From the NCBI RefSeq assembly GCF_012070395.1, contig NZ_JAAFYS010000004.1, positions 310,001-374,000 on the forward strand: a stretch of 64,000 nt of DNA, read 5' to 3'. The notes below the pieces were generated by a model. The model ran no database searches, was not told where the DNA came from, and saw nothing but the letters and a program-made list of their open reading frames with translations. The stretch is from Pseudoroseicyclus tamaricis. GTDB lineage: Bacteria; Pseudomonadota; Alphaproteobacteria; Rhodobacterales; Rhodobacteraceae. Below are positions 10,024-18,504 of the stretch, piece by piece. The position numbers were made by a program, and so were the translations under genes. How positions within the stretch are numbered: the first letter of the stretch is position 1; each line of letters begins with the position of its first letter.

Positions 10024-10626
10024 TCAGCCGGGAGGCATCGTCGCCCGCATGGCCGGGCGCTCGGCGAAGCGGGCGGCCCAGGCGGAGAGGTCGGGGCGGC
10101 CGGCACGCCAGTCGCGGGCGGCATGGCGGAAGTCGAGGTAGCCGAGCGCCGCTGCAACAGAGATCTGCGCGATGTCCAGCGGGCCGGCGAGGTGGCTCAT
10201 CCAGCGGCCCTCGATGGCATCGAGGGCGCGGGCGACCTTCTCCCACTGCGCATCCATCCAGCGCTGGTCCGGCGTCTCGCGCAGCCGCGCCTCGTAGGCG
10301 GCGCTGACGGCGCTGTCGAGGATGCCCTCCGCCGTCGCCTCCAGCGTCAGCACCTCCCAGAGCCGCTTCTCGGGGTAGAGACCGAGGTGCCAGCGATCGT
10401 CGAGGTAGCGCGTGATCACCCGGCTGTCATAGAGCGCCGGCCCCTCGGGGCGGATCAGCGCCGGTATGCGGCCGAGCGGGTTAGCGCCGAGCACCGTGGG
10501 GTGGCTGTCATAGGCCGTCGTGGCGACGGCGACCTCCTCCACCTCCGCCTCGCGCCCCGCCTCGCGGACGAGAAGGCACACCTTGCGGACGTAGGGCGAG
10601 TTGGGGCTCATCACCAGTTGCAGCAT
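10024..10626 (-). CDS. Glutathione S-transferase family protein
   Basis: This 200-residue protein has the thioredoxin-like N-terminal half of GSTs (SPNSPYVRKVCLLVREAG, then NPLGRIPALI and the YDSRVITRYLD segment that binds the glutathione gamma-glutamyl group). The C-terminal half is all-helical. A Ser in SPYVRKV is the probable activating residue. Start ATG 10626 has GGAGG eight bases upstream. It is the last gene of dapF-mtaB-paiB-GST, one base after paiB. Substrate is unknown. Confidence 0.88.
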   Translation of the reverse strand: MLQLVMSPNSPYVRKVCLLVREAGREAEVEEVAVATTAYDSHPTVLGANPLGRIPALIRPEGPALYDSRVITRYLDDRWHLGLYPEKRLWEVLTLEATAEGILDSAVSAAYEARLRETPDQRWMDAQWEKVARALDAIEGRWMSHLAGPLDIAQISVAAALGYLDFRHAARDWRAGRPDLSAWAARFAERPAMRATMPPG

Positions 10627-10627
10627 C

Positions 10628-11227
10628 TCAATCCTCCGGGGGCGTCTGCATGAGCTCACCCAGAGCCCCGCCGACGTGAGCGGCGGCGGCCAATCGCGCC
10701 GCCTCCGGCTTGTTCTGCCCCAGCTTCCAGGTGCCGTCCACCGCCTCGATCCGCAGGCGCACGGGGACGATGCTGCGCATCATGCGCGCGAGCAGGTCGG
10801 GCGGCATCTTGGCGGCGAGCCACGGCGGCTTCGGCGCCAGCCGCGCCTCGAACTCGGCCGAGAGGCGGTCGAGATGGCCGCGCAGCTCCTCCGCCGGTCG
10901 CAGCTCCAGCGGGCCGGCCAGGTGGACGGCGACGTAGTTCCACGTCGGCACCTGGTCCTCCAGCCCGTACCAGTCGGGCGAGACGTAGCCCTCCGGCCCG
11001 GTGACCGCGAGACGGGCCTGCAAGGGCCCGGCAAGCAGCGCCCGCGCGATGGGATTGGAGCGGACGAGATGCGCCTCGATCAACCCCTCCTCCAGCAGCA
11101 CGAAGGGGATGTGGGAGAGCAGCGGCGCCGCCTCCGCCACGACCGCAAGCGTCCCGAAGCCGCGCCCGGCCGCGAAGGCGAGGTTCGCGGCGGCGCTGCG
11201 GGTGTGGAACGCCTTGTTGGGGTGCAT
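10628..11227 (-). CDS. PaiB-like FMN-binding protein
   Basis: The 199-residue protein matches the PaiB family (FMN-binding split barrel; in Bacillus a regulator of sporulation and protease genes). Hallmarks are MHPNKAF at the start, SHIPFVLLEE, GPEGYVSPDWYG, the very conserved VPTWNYVAVHLAGP, and a C-terminal KLGQNKPE. Whether it regulates anything here is unknown; many proteobacterial members are probably flavin-dependent oxidoreductases or stress proteins. It is separated from the genes on both sides by one base, so it is co-transcribed with mtaB and the GST gene. Confidence 0.88.
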   Translation of the reverse strand: MHPNKAFHTRSAAANLAFAAGRGFGTLAVVAEAAPLLSHIPFVLLEEGLIEAHLVRSNPIARALLAGPLQARLAVTGPEGYVSPDWYGLEDQVPTWNYVAVHLAGPLELRPAEELRGHLDRLSAEFEARLAPKPPWLAAKMPPDLLARMMRSIVPVRLRIEAVDGTWKLGQNKPEAARLAAAAHVGGALGELMQTPPED

Positions 11228-11228
11228 C

Positions 11229-12479
11229 TCAGGCCGTCAGCCGCTGGCCCTGCCGGCCCGTGATCCGCAGCGGCAGGACCTGCCCCACGGGCTGGTCGGC
11301 GCCCAGCGCCACTTCGGTGAAATGCTCCGTCCGCCCCATGCGCGGGCTCTCCATCAGCACCTGCCGGACCTCGCCGACCTGCGCACCAAGATGCCGCTCC
11401 ACCGCCGTAGCCCCGGCCGCGCGCAGGCGCTTCGCCCGCTCCTTGATCGCGCGCCCGTCCACCTGCGGCATCCGGGCCGCGGGGGTGCCGGGGCGGGGGG
11501 AATAGGGGAAGACGTGCAGCCACGTCAGCCCGCATTCTTCGACAAGACGCAGGGAGTTCTCGAACATCGCCTCCGTCTCCGTCGGGAAGCCGGCGATGAT
11601 GTCGGCGCCGAAGGTGATCCCCGGCCGCAGCCGCCGCGCTTCTTCCGTGAAGCGGATGGCGTCACCGCGCAGGTGGCGGCGCTTCATCCGCTTGAGGATC
11701 ATGTCATCCCCCGCCTGCAGGGAGAGGTGCAGGTGCGGCATCAGCCGCTCCTCCTCCGCGATGGCGCGCATCAGGCTCTCGTCCACCTCGATCGAATCGA
11801 TGGAGGAGATGCGCAGCCGCGGCAGGCCCGGCACCAGCTTGAGGATGCGCATGACGAGATCGCCGAAGCGCGGCTGGCCCGGCAGGTCCGCCCCCCAGCT
11901 CGTCAGGTCGACGCCCGTCAGCACCACCTCGTTGTAGCCGCTCTCCACCAGCCGGCGGATCTGCTCGACGACGACGCCGGCGGGCACGGAGCGGGAGTTC
12001 CCCCGGCCGTAGGGGATGATGCAGAAGGTGCAGCGATGGTCGCAGCCGTTCTGCACCTGCACGTAGGCGCGGCTGCGGGTGCCGAACCCGTCGATCAGGT
12101 GGCCGGCGGTCTCTTCCACCGCCATGATGTCATCCACCTTCACCGGTTCGCTCTCGCCGCGGGCGAGGCCGATCCATGTCTCCGGGCGCATCTTCTCGGC
12201 ATTGCCGATGACGCTCGTCACCTCGGGCATGGCAGCGAAGCGCTCCGGCTCGATCTGCGCCGCGCAGCCGGTGACGATGATCGGCGCGCCGGGGTTCTCG
12301 CGCGACAGGCGGCGGATCTCCTGGCTGGCCTTGCGCACCGCCTCCGCCGTGACGGCGCAGGTGTTGATGACCACGGCGCCCTCGAGCCCGGCGCGGGTGG
12401 CGAGATCCTTCATCGCCTCCGTCTCGTAGGCGTTGAGACGGCAGCCGAGGGTGGAGAATTTCGGCGTCACGCGGTCCAT
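11229..12479 (-). CDS. mtaB: tRNA t6A37 methylthiotransferase (MtaB)
   Basis: This radical SAM enzyme turns N6-threonylcarbamoyladenosine at tRNA position 37 into its 2-methylthio form. The 416-residue protein has the N-terminal UPF0004 domain (STLGCRLNAYETEAM, INTCAVTAEA, VTGCAAQIEP, three cluster Cys) and the radical SAM core with CDHRCTFC. A C-terminal TRAM-like region follows (MESPRMGRTEHFTEVAL). Sequence style is the MtaB/YqeV branch rather than MiaB or RimO. The start ATG 12479 overlaps the dapF stop by one base (TGATG). Confidence 0.94.
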   Translation of the reverse strand: MDRVTPKFSTLGCRLNAYETEAMKDLATRAGLEGAVVINTCAVTAEAVRKASQEIRRLSRENPGAPIIVTGCAAQIEPERFAAMPEVTSVIGNAEKMRPETWIGLARGESEPVKVDDIMAVEETAGHLIDGFGTRSRAYVQVQNGCDHRCTFCIIPYGRGNSRSVPAGVVVEQIRRLVESGYNEVVLTGVDLTSWGADLPGQPRFGDLVMRILKLVPGLPRLRISSIDSIEVDESLMRAIAEEERLMPHLHLSLQAGDDMILKRMKRRHLRGDAIRFTEEARRLRPGITFGADIIAGFPTETEAMFENSLRLVEECGLTWLHVFPYSPRPGTPAARMPQVDGRAIKERAKRLRAAGATAVERHLGAQVGEVRQVLMESPRMGRTEHFTEVALGADQPVGQVLPLRITGRQGQRLTA

Positions 12480-13312
12480 CAGACCCTCTCCAGGAAGGCG
12501 GCAGTGAGCACGCCGTCGAAGACATGGGCCACCGGCCCCGTCAGCCAGATGCCATCCTCGCGCCAGTCGGCCGCCAGCACGCCGCCATCGGCCACCACCT
12601 CGGCCCGCCGGCCGGTGAGGCCGCGGCGGTGGGCGGCGGCGACCACGGCGCAGGTGGAGGAGCCGGAGGCGAGGGTCAGCCCCGCGCCCCGCTCCCACAC
12701 GCGCATCCTCAGGCGGTTCTCGCCGATGAGGCTGACCACCTGCACGTTCGTCCGCTCGGGGAAGAGCGGGTGATGCTCCATCTTCGGGCCGAGCTCGGCG
12801 ATCTCGATGGCCTCGGCATCGGCGACGAAGAAGGTGCAGTGCGGGTTGCCCATCGAGGTGGCGGCCGGCTCGCCCTCGATGGGCAGCGACAGCGTGTCCA
12901 CCTGCTCGGCGAGCGGGATCTCCTCCCATGTCAGCCGGGGCGGCCCCATGTTGACGGCGACGCCGCCCGCCTCGCTGCGCGCCCGCAGCAGGCCGCCGCC
13001 GGTGCGGATGGTCAGGGCGCGCTCGCCCGTCTCCCCCATCTCGGCCGCGGCGATGCAGCGGGTGGCGTTTCCGCAGGCGGCGGAGAGCGAGCCGTCGGCG
13101 TTGTAGAAGGTCAGCCCGAAATCGGCGCCGTCGGCCGGCGTGATGACGGCGAGCTGGTCGAAGCCGACGCCCCTGTGCCGGTCGGCCAGAGCCGCCACGA
13201 GCGCAGGGGCCACCGCCCCAGCGCCGGAGCGGCGCTGGTCGATGACGACGAAATCGTTGCCGGCCCCATGCATCTTCGCGAAGGGCAGGCCGGAGGCAGG
13301 GCTGTCACGCAT
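12479..13312 (-). CDS. dapF: Diaminopimelate epimerase
   Basis: DapF interconverts LL- and meso-diaminopimelate for lysine and peptidoglycan synthesis. The two catalytic Cys are in ACGNATRC and GSSTCAVV, in symmetric half domains. FAKMHGAGNDFVVID is the family N-terminus. I use ATG 13312 (MRDSPASG); an in-frame ATG at 13324 adds four residues. The gene heads a four-gene operon (mtaB, paiB, GST) that is unrelated by pathway. It is divergent from tRNA-Lys, whose promoter lies in the 89 bp between them. Confidence 0.95.
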   Translation of the reverse strand: MRDSPASGLPFAKMHGAGNDFVVIDQRRSGAGAVAPALVAALADRHRGVGFDQLAVITPADGADFGLTFYNADGSLSAACGNATRCIAAAEMGETGERALTIRTGGGLLRARSEAGGVAVNMGPPRLTWEEIPLAEQVDTLSLPIEGEPAATSMGNPHCTFFVADAEAIEIAELGPKMEHHPLFPERTNVQVVSLIGENRLRMRVWERGAGLTLASGSSTCAVVAAAHRRGLTGRRAEVVADGGVLAADWREDGIWLTGPVAHVFDGVLTAAFLERV

Positions 13313-13360
13313 GCGCCGCCCCATAGCCGAAGGCCGGCACCATTTCCAGCGATTTGCGGG

Positions 13361-13389
13361 TTGACGCGCCCGCGGCCTTTGCCTAGCAA
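13361..13389 (+). promoter_or_regulatory. Sigma-70 type promoter of tRNA-Lys
   Basis: TTGACG at 13361-13366 and TAGCAA at 13384-13389 are separated by 17 bp. The tRNA starts 12 bp after the -10 box. Confidence 0.6.
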
Positions 13390-13401
13390 GCGCTGCGTTG
13401 T

Positions 13402-13477
13402 GGGCCGGTAGCTCAGTTGGTAGAGCAACTGACTTTTAATCAGTAGGTCTCGGGTTCGAGCCCCGACCGGCTCACCA
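13402..13477 (+). tRNA. tRNA-Lys (anticodon TTT)
   Basis: The 76-base cloverleaf has an acceptor stem GGGCCGG / CCGGCTC with one G-T pair, discriminator A and an encoded CCA. The anticodon stem ACTGA / TCAGT encloses the loop CTTTTAA, giving anticodon TTT. The T arm is GGGTTCGAGCCCC-like with the GTTCGA core. It has its own promoter just upstream and a terminator at 13536-13557. Confidence 0.97.
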
Positions 13478-13535
13478 CAACACCCTTCCTTCAGCAGAAC
13501 GGCGGCTTGTGCCGCCCTGAGCGATGGTCATGCCA

Positions 13536-13557
13536 AGGGGCCGACGAGTCGGCCCCT
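13536..13557 (+). terminator. Terminator downstream of tRNA-Lys
   Basis: A nine-base perfect stem (AGGGGCCGA / TCGGCCCCT) with loop CGAG is followed by GTTT. A second, weaker hairpin (GGCGGC...GCCGCC) precedes it at about 13500. On the other strand it may also serve the chemoreceptor gene. Confidence 0.75.
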
Positions 13558-13591
13558 GTTTGCCTGTCACGAGGGTCGCGCGGTTCGCCCG

Positions 13592-14941
13592 TCAGGAGGC
13601 CAGCCGCCTGCGAGCCTGCGGAACGGCTACCGGGGCGGTGTAGCTCTGGTCCCCCGTCTGGAAGACGGAGACCCGCTTGGCGAGATCGCGCGCCTCCTGC
13701 GTCAGCAGGTGGCTGGCGGCCGTCGATTCTTCCACCATCGCCGCGTTCTGCTGGGTCACGTCATCCAGCCGCGAGACGCCGGCGTTGATCTCCTCCAGCA
13801 TCGCCGCCTGCTCGGCCGCGCCGCCGGCGATCTGCGAGACAGAGGTGTGGATTGCCTCGACCCCCTCGATGATCCGCTTCAGCTCATCGCCCGCCCGCGT
13901 CACGAGGCCCACGCCGTTCGTCACCTGCCCGGAGCTGACCTGGATCAGGTCCTTGATCTCGGCGGCGGAATCGGCGGAGCGCATGGCCAGCGACCGCACC
14001 TCCGAGGCGACGACGGCGAAGCCACGCCCCGCCTCCCCCGCGCGGGCCGCCTCGACGCCGGCGTTCAGGGCCAGCAGGTTCGTCTGGAAGGCGATGTCGT
14101 CGATGATGCCGATCACCTGCGAGATGCGCCGCGACGAGGCCTCGATCTCCGCCATGGCCGTCACCGCGTCGGTGACGACGACGCCGCCCTTGCGCGCCGT
14201 CGACATCGCGTCGCTGGCGGAGGTCTCCACCTCCCGCGCGCTCTCCGCCGATTCCTTCACGGTGGAGGTCAGCTCGTCGATGGCCGAGGCCGTCTGCTCC
14301 AGCGTGGCGGCCTGCGATTCGGTCCGCGTCGCGAGTTCGGAGGAGGATTGCCCGATCTCCGCCGCGGCGCCCTCCACCTTGCCGGCGACGCCCTTCAAGG
14401 AGGTCATCACCTCAGACAATTGCTGGCAGGCCTTGTTGAACGCCTGCCCGAGGAGGTGAATGTCCGCCGCGCCGCAGGGCGGGATCCGGTGCCTCAGCTC
14501 ACCGTGGCTGAGCCGGTCCAGCCCGCGCGCCAGCTCCTCGATACCGGCCTGCCGCTCGGTGATGTCGGTGGCGATCTTCATGATCGACAGCGTCTCGCCT
14601 CGCGCTCCGAGGCAGGGGGCATAGGTCGCCTGGATCCAGACGGTCGCGCCATCCTTGGCGACGCGGGGGAACTGGTCGGTGAAGGTCTTGCCGGCGCCGA
14701 GTGCCTGCCAGAACTCCTTGTATTGCGGCGAGCGGGCGTACTCCTCCTTCACGAACATCGCGTGATGGCGGCCCACCACCTCTTCCAGCCGGTAGCCCAT
14801 GGCGGAGAGGAAGTTGTCGTTCGCCCGGATGATCGTGCCGTCAGGATGAAACTCGATGATGGCCTGCGTCCGCTCGACCACAGCCATCAGGTCCGCGGCT
14901 GTCCGCTCCCCCGCATCCTCTTCCTTGCGCCTGAAGAACAT
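13592..14941 (-). CDS. Soluble PAS-containing methyl-accepting chemotaxis protein
   Basis: The 449-residue protein has one N-terminal PAS domain (about residues 20-125: RTQAIIEFHPDGTIIRANDN...MKIATDITERQ) and then a full MCP signalling domain. The highly conserved signalling tip is present (IIDDIAFQTNLLALNAGVEAARAGEAGRGFAVVASEVR). There is no membrane segment, so it senses something in the cytosol, perhaps redox or a flavin/haem ligand through the PAS domain. ATG 14941 (MFFRRKEED) is preferred over 14965 because GAGGG lies before it. No che genes are nearby, so it is an orphan receptor. Confidence 0.92.
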   Translation of the reverse strand: MFFRRKEEDAGERTAADLMAVVERTQAIIEFHPDGTIIRANDNFLSAMGYRLEEVVGRHHAMFVKEEYARSPQYKEFWQALGAGKTFTDQFPRVAKDGATVWIQATYAPCLGARGETLSIMKIATDITERQAGIEELARGLDRLSHGELRHRIPPCGAADIHLLGQAFNKACQQLSEVMTSLKGVAGKVEGAAAEIGQSSSELATRTESQAATLEQTASAIDELTSTVKESAESAREVETSASDAMSTARKGGVVVTDAVTAMAEIEASSRRISQVIGIIDDIAFQTNLLALNAGVEAARAGEAGRGFAVVASEVRSLAMRSADSAAEIKDLIQVSSGQVTNGVGLVTRAGDELKRIIEGVEAIHTSVSQIAGGAAEQAAMLEEINAGVSRLDDVTQQNAAMVEESTAASHLLTQEARDLAKRVSVFQTGDQSYTAPVAVPQARRRLAS

Positions 14942-15030
14942 CCACCAGCCCTCTGAAACCAACATCGACGCCAGATTGCGCCGCGAGCTTCCTAGGGCCG
15001 AGGTGTCTCCAAACGCTTAAGACGGGCCCA

Positions 15031-15069
15031 GCCTGCCGCGACGCGCCGCAGATGCGGGCCGCGGCAGGC
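15031..15069 (-). terminator. Hairpin after the hydrolase gene
   Basis: A ten-base perfect inverted repeat (GCCTGCCGCG / CGCGGCAGGC) with a 19-base loop lies 11 bp beyond the hydrolase stop on the minus strand. It has no clear T-run. Confidence 0.5.
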
Positions 15070-15080
15070 AGGTCGCAGCC

Positions 15081-15911
15081 TCAGCCCTGCTCGAGGAACT
15101 CGATCAGCGCGTCGTTGAAGGCCTGCGGGTGGCTGACGTTGCAGCCATGCGGCGCGTCCTGGATCAGGGCGAGCCGGCTGTGGGCGACGGCCTTGTGGGT
15201 GCGCAGGCCCGAGCCTTCCACCGGCACGATGCCGTCCGCATCGCCGTGGAGCACCAGCGTCGGCACGGTGATCTTCTCCAGATCCTCGCGGAAGTCGGTG
15301 GTGCCGAAGGCCTCCATGCAGGCCAGCGCCGCCGTCTGGTCCGACTGCTCGCAAAGCCGGATGGCCTTCTGCCGATCCTCCTCGCTGACCTTCAGCTCGT
15401 CGCCCGCGCTGAAGAAGTTCTTCGTGAAGTCGTCGAAGAACGCCGCGCGACCGGCCTTCAGCCCGTCTTCCATCTCCTTCGCCGCATCCTCCGTCAGCGG
15501 GCCGGAGGGGTTGTCGGCGGTCTGCATCAGGTAAGGCGGCACGGCGGAGGCGAAGACGATGGAGTGCAGCCGCTCCTCGCCATGAGCCCCGACGTAGCGG
15601 GCCACCTCGCCGCCGCCCATCGAGAAGCCGACGAGCGTCACGTCGCGCAGGTCCTTCTCCTCCAGCAGCGCGGCAAGGTCGTCCGTCATCGTGTCGTAGT
15701 CGTAGCCGCCCTCCGGCTTGTCGGAGGCGCCGAAGCCCCGCCGGTCATAGGAGATGACGCGGTAGCCCTTCTCCGTCAGCGCGGGCACCTGCTTCTCCCA
15801 CGCGGCGGAGGAGAGCGGCCAGCCGTGGATCAGCACCACGGGGCGGCCGGTGCCGCCGGTGTCGTTGACGTGCAGGCGCGGGCGAGAGCTGGCGTTGAGG
15901 GTGGGTTCCAT
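15081..15911 (-). CDS. Alpha/beta hydrolase, non-haem haloperoxidase type
   Basis: The 276-residue protein has the alpha/beta hydrolase core with catalytic Ser in GFSMGGG, Asp in HGDADGIVP and His in APHGCNVSHP. The early LIHGWPLSSAAWEKQVPAL (oxyanion loop) and YDRRGFGASDKP are typical of the chloroperoxidase/aryl-esterase subgroup. Members of this group perhydrolyse acetate or act as esterases; the physiological substrate is unknown. The start at 15911 has GGGAGA upstream; an in-frame ATG at 15935 lacks support. It is a single gene downstream of the LacI regulator, on the same strand, with a 129-bp gap. Confidence 0.88.
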   Translation of the reverse strand: MEPTLNASSRPRLHVNDTGGTGRPVVLIHGWPLSSAAWEKQVPALTEKGYRVISYDRRGFGASDKPEGGYDYDTMTDDLAALLEEKDLRDVTLVGFSMGGGEVARYVGAHGEERLHSIVFASAVPPYLMQTADNPSGPLTEDAAKEMEDGLKAGRAAFFDDFTKNFFSAGDELKVSEEDRQKAIRLCEQSDQTAALACMEAFGTTDFREDLEKITVPTLVLHGDADGIVPVEGSGLRTHKAVAHSRLALIQDAPHGCNVSHPQAFNDALIEFLEQG

Positions 15912-16040
15912 GGGTCGTCTCCCTGTCTGGGACAAATGCTGTGGTTGGACGACGAACGCACCCCTTCGCCCGGCCGTTTCGCGGCCCGGCGAATTCGTGA
16001 GGTGTCAGCAGTTTTCCGGGAGGCGCTTGGCCCCGCCGCG

Positions 16041-17072
16041 TCAGCTCCGCCGCAGCGTGTCGCCCACGTCCAGCATCGGCGCGAGGGTGATGACGGGGCC
16101 GTCCTCGCCGAGCGGGTCAGGCAGGGCGCAGCGGGCCGCGATGATGTCCGCCGCCTTCTCGCCCACCTCGCGCCGGCAGGCATCCATGGTGGCGAGCTGG
16201 CGGGGCAGGCCCTCGAGCAGCTCCACCCCGTTGAAGCCGGCGAGCCCGATCTGGCCGGGAATATCCACCCCCTTCTCCAACAGGTAGAGCAGGCCCCCGG
16301 CGCCGATCATGTCGTTGGAGTAATAAAGAAAGTCGAGCCCCGGCGTCCGCGTCAGGATCGCCTCCGTCATCTCTCGGCCCTTCTTGAGCGCCGAGCCGCC
16401 GGAGTAGAACTCCTGGTCGACGATCTCGTGGCCCTTCTTGGCGAGGTAGGCGGTGAACCCCTCGAAGCGCTTCCGCGCCCGGTAATCCAGGGGCATCTTG
16501 GTGCCGAGAAAGCCGATCTTCCGATAGCCCTGCCCGAGGATCGCTTCGGCCATCTCCCGCCCCGCGCGGCGGTGGGAGATGCCGACGGCGGCGTCGATGG
16601 GGTCCCCGTCGGTATCCATGATCTCCACCACCGGCACGCCGGCGCGGGCGAGCATGGCGCGGGAGGCTTCCGAATGCTCCAGCCCCGCGATGATCACGCC
16701 GGAAGGGCGCCACGAGAGCATCTCGAAGAGCACCTTCTCCTCCTGCTCGGGCCGATAGTCGGTGACGCCGACGACGGGCTGCAGCCCGGTGCCGGACAGA
16801 CGGTCGGAAATGCCGGAGAGCACCTCGGGAAAGACCATGTTCTTGAGCGAGGGGATGATGACGGCGACGAGGTTCACGCGGCTGGAGGCGAGCGCCCCGG
16901 CGATGCGGTTCGGCACGTAGCCCATCTTCTTGGCCGCGGCCTGCACCTTGGCGCGCGTCGCCTCTGAGACGTCGCCCTTGCCGCGCAGCACGCGGCTCAC
17001 CGTCATTTCGCTCACGCCCGACGCTTCGGAGACGTCGCGCAGCGTCAGCGGCCGCTGCCTCGTCTGGGTCAC
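16041..17072 (-). CDS. LacI-family transcriptional regulator (gluconate GntR-like)
   Basis: The 343-residue repressor has the LacI helix-turn-helix (TLRDVSEASGVSEMTVSRVLRGKGDVSEATRAKV) and hinge helix (NRIAGALASSRVNLVAVIIPSL), then a periplasmic-binding-protein-like effector domain. The segment PVVGVTDYRPEQEEKVLFEMLSWRPSGVIIAGLEHSE is like the gluconate-responsive GntR subgroup. No sugar-acid genes adjoin it, so its targets are elsewhere or it acts on the hydrolase gene downstream. It is divergent from tRNA-Arg. Confidence 0.9.
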   Translation of the reverse strand: MTQTRQRPLTLRDVSEASGVSEMTVSRVLRGKGDVSEATRAKVQAAAKKMGYVPNRIAGALASSRVNLVAVIIPSLKNMVFPEVLSGISDRLSGTGLQPVVGVTDYRPEQEEKVLFEMLSWRPSGVIIAGLEHSEASRAMLARAGVPVVEIMDTDGDPIDAAVGISHRRAGREMAEAILGQGYRKIGFLGTKMPLDYRARKRFEGFTAYLAKKGHEIVDQEFYSGGSALKKGREMTEAILTRTPGLDFLYYSNDMIGAGGLLYLLEKGVDIPGQIGLAGFNGVELLEGLPRQLATMDACRREVGEKAADIIAARCALPDPLGEDGPVITLAPMLDVGDTLRRS

Positions 17073-17197
17073 TCCGTCCCCCTCCTCCGGGGTCCCGAAG
17101 GGTTAGCGGGGCGGCGCGGCATTGTAAAAGGGATATGCGGGCGGCCCGGCACGCGCCGTTGACCTCCGCCCTGGGGGCGGGCAGGAAGGCGATGAGC

Positions 17198-17274
17198 GGC
17201 CCCGTGGCTCAACTGGATAGAGCAATCCCCTCCTAAGGGATAGGTTGCAGGTTCGAATCCTGCCGGGGTCACCA
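17198..17274 (+). tRNA. tRNA-Arg (anticodon CCT)
   Basis: The 77-base cloverleaf has acceptor stem GGCCCCG / CGGGGTC, discriminator A and encoded CCA. Anticodon stem ATCCC / GGGAT encloses CTCCTAA, giving anticodon CCT, which reads AGG. A TTGACC at 17159 is a possible -35 box but the expected -10 (CAGGAA) is poor. Confidence 0.97.
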
Positions 17275-17389
17275 GCCCTCGCCGAACCGCCCCCCGTGCC
17301 TTCCCCGCCCCCGCGCCGCCCGTCATTCGCATCGACGTGAAGGAACGGCTGCGGTCCGGGCGACTTGTACAGTCGAAAGGGGATGCCTC

Positions 17390-18046
17390 ATGCTGACCAG
17401 ACGCCACTTCATCTCGACCACGACAGCGCTCTTCTCGACCGCCATCGCCGCGCCGGCCTTCGCTGCCACCGCGGCGCAGGAGGCGGAGTGGGATGCGCAG
17501 GTGACGCCGCCGGGCTTCGATCCGGCCACCTCCAACCCCTGGGGACTGAACCCGCGCCTGCTGCCGCAGCGGGTCTTCACCAATGGCGGGCTGACGCCGG
17601 GGGACATCCACGTCGATGCCGTCGCGCGCTACCTCTACCATATCGAGGAGGGCGGCACGGCGATGCGCTACGGCGTCGCCATCGGCCGCGGCGGGCTTTA
17701 CGAGCCGGGCACCTACCGGATCGGCCGCAAGACGAAATGGCCGACGTGGACGCCGACGCAGGACATGATCGAGCGGGAGCCCGATCTCTACGCGCAATAC
17801 GAGGACGGGATGGACCCGGGCCCCGAGAACGCGCTGGGGAGCCGGGCGCTCTACCTGTTCGAGGGCGGTCGCGACACGCTGCTGCGCATCCACGGCACGC
17901 CGCATCCTCGCTCCATCGGCACGCGCGCCAGCTCCGGCTGCGTGCGGATGATCATGCCGCACATCAACCAGCTCTACCCGAACGTGGCAGTCGATTCGAC
18001 GGCCGTGCTCTACCCGGCGGACGACAGCGTTACCGCCACGAGCTGA
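17390..18046 (+). CDS. L,D-transpeptidase (YkuD domain), exported
   Basis: L,D-transpeptidases make 3-3 peptidoglycan cross-links or attach proteins to the wall in the periplasm. The 218-residue protein starts with a Tat-like signal (LTRRHFISTTTALFS...AFA). The YkuD active site is in the C-terminal third: IHGTPHPRSIGTRASSGCVRM, with the His and Cys of HGT...SxGCxRM. The N-terminal mature region (VTPPGFDPATSNPWGLNPRLLPQRV) is a family-specific linker. It is transcribed alone, 115 bp after tRNA-Arg, and meets the lipoprotein gene head to head across a GC hairpin. Confidence 0.92.
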   Translation: MLTRRHFISTTTALFSTAIAAPAFAATAAQEAEWDAQVTPPGFDPATSNPWGLNPRLLPQRVFTNGGLTPGDIHVDAVARYLYHIEEGGTAMRYGVAIGRGGLYEPGTYRIGRKTKWPTWTPTQDMIEREPDLYAQYEDGMDPGPENALGSRALYLFEGGRDTLLRIHGTPHPRSIGTRASSGCVRMIMPHINQLYPNVAVDSTAVLYPADDSVTATS

Positions 18047-18060
18047 GCCGAAGGCGTGAG

Positions 18061-18081
18061 CCGGGGCCGCGAAGGCCCCGG
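18061..18081. terminator. GC hairpin between convergent genes
   Basis: A perfect eight-base stem (CCGGGGCC / GGCCCCGG) with a GCGAA loop lies between the transpeptidase and lipoprotein stops. It lacks a T-run. Confidence 0.5.
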
Positions 18082-18087
18082 CCGGGA

Positions 18088-18432
18088 TCAGGCCGCGGGC
18101 GGCGGCGGGGCCGGGATGGCCGAGCCGGCGCCGAGGCAGATCGGGTTGTCGTTGATGGAGCGCAGCGGAAGCTCGGTCGTCTCCACCGGGCCGGTGTAGC
18201 TGTACCAGTAGCAATTGTCGGTCGGCCGCAGGTAAGCGGTCGTCAGGTCCTGCCCGGGCGCGACGATTGAGCGCACCTCCGGCGGCAGCTGCGAGCCGGG
18301 CTCTGGCGGCAGTTCCGGCACCGGGGGGGCCGGCGGGGGCGGCGGCGCGATTGCGACGCAGGCGGTGAGCATCAGGGTGGTGCCGAGCGCCAGCGCCGGG
18401 GCGCGGCAAAGGCTGAGGAAAGTCTCTCGCAT
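18088..18432 (-). CDS. Small proline-rich lipoprotein
   Basis: The 114-residue product has a lipoprotein signal with lipobox LTAC (TTLMLTACVA), so it should be lipidated at that Cys. The mature protein starts with a proline-rich tract (PPPPPAPPVPELPPEPG), then a short globular part with three Cys (DNCYWYSY, PICLG). I do not recognise a family. The gene lies 72 bp after the membrane winged-helix gene on the same strand and might belong to that unit. Confidence 0.65.
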   Translation of the reverse strand: MRETFLSLCRAPALALGTTLMLTACVAIAPPPPPAPPVPELPPEPGSQLPPEVRSIVAPGQDLTTAYLRPTDNCYWYSYTGPVETTELPLRSINDNPICLGAGSAIPAPPPPAA

Positions 18433-18504
18433 TGGGGGCGGTCCTGTTCAGGTTTCCCGCCGAAGGTCGCATTCCGCGCGGCGGTTCGCAACGCCGCAGG
18501 GCGC

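Noticed and set aside
16041-17072. The LacI regulator as part of a local sugar-use operon
   Set aside because: There are no transporters or sugar enzymes nearby; only the hydrolase gene downstream could be a target, which is not enough evidence.
17198-17274. tRNA-Arg as an integration site for a genomic island
   Set aside because: No integrase, no duplicated tRNA 3' end and no compositional change follow; the neighbours are ordinary chromosomal genes.
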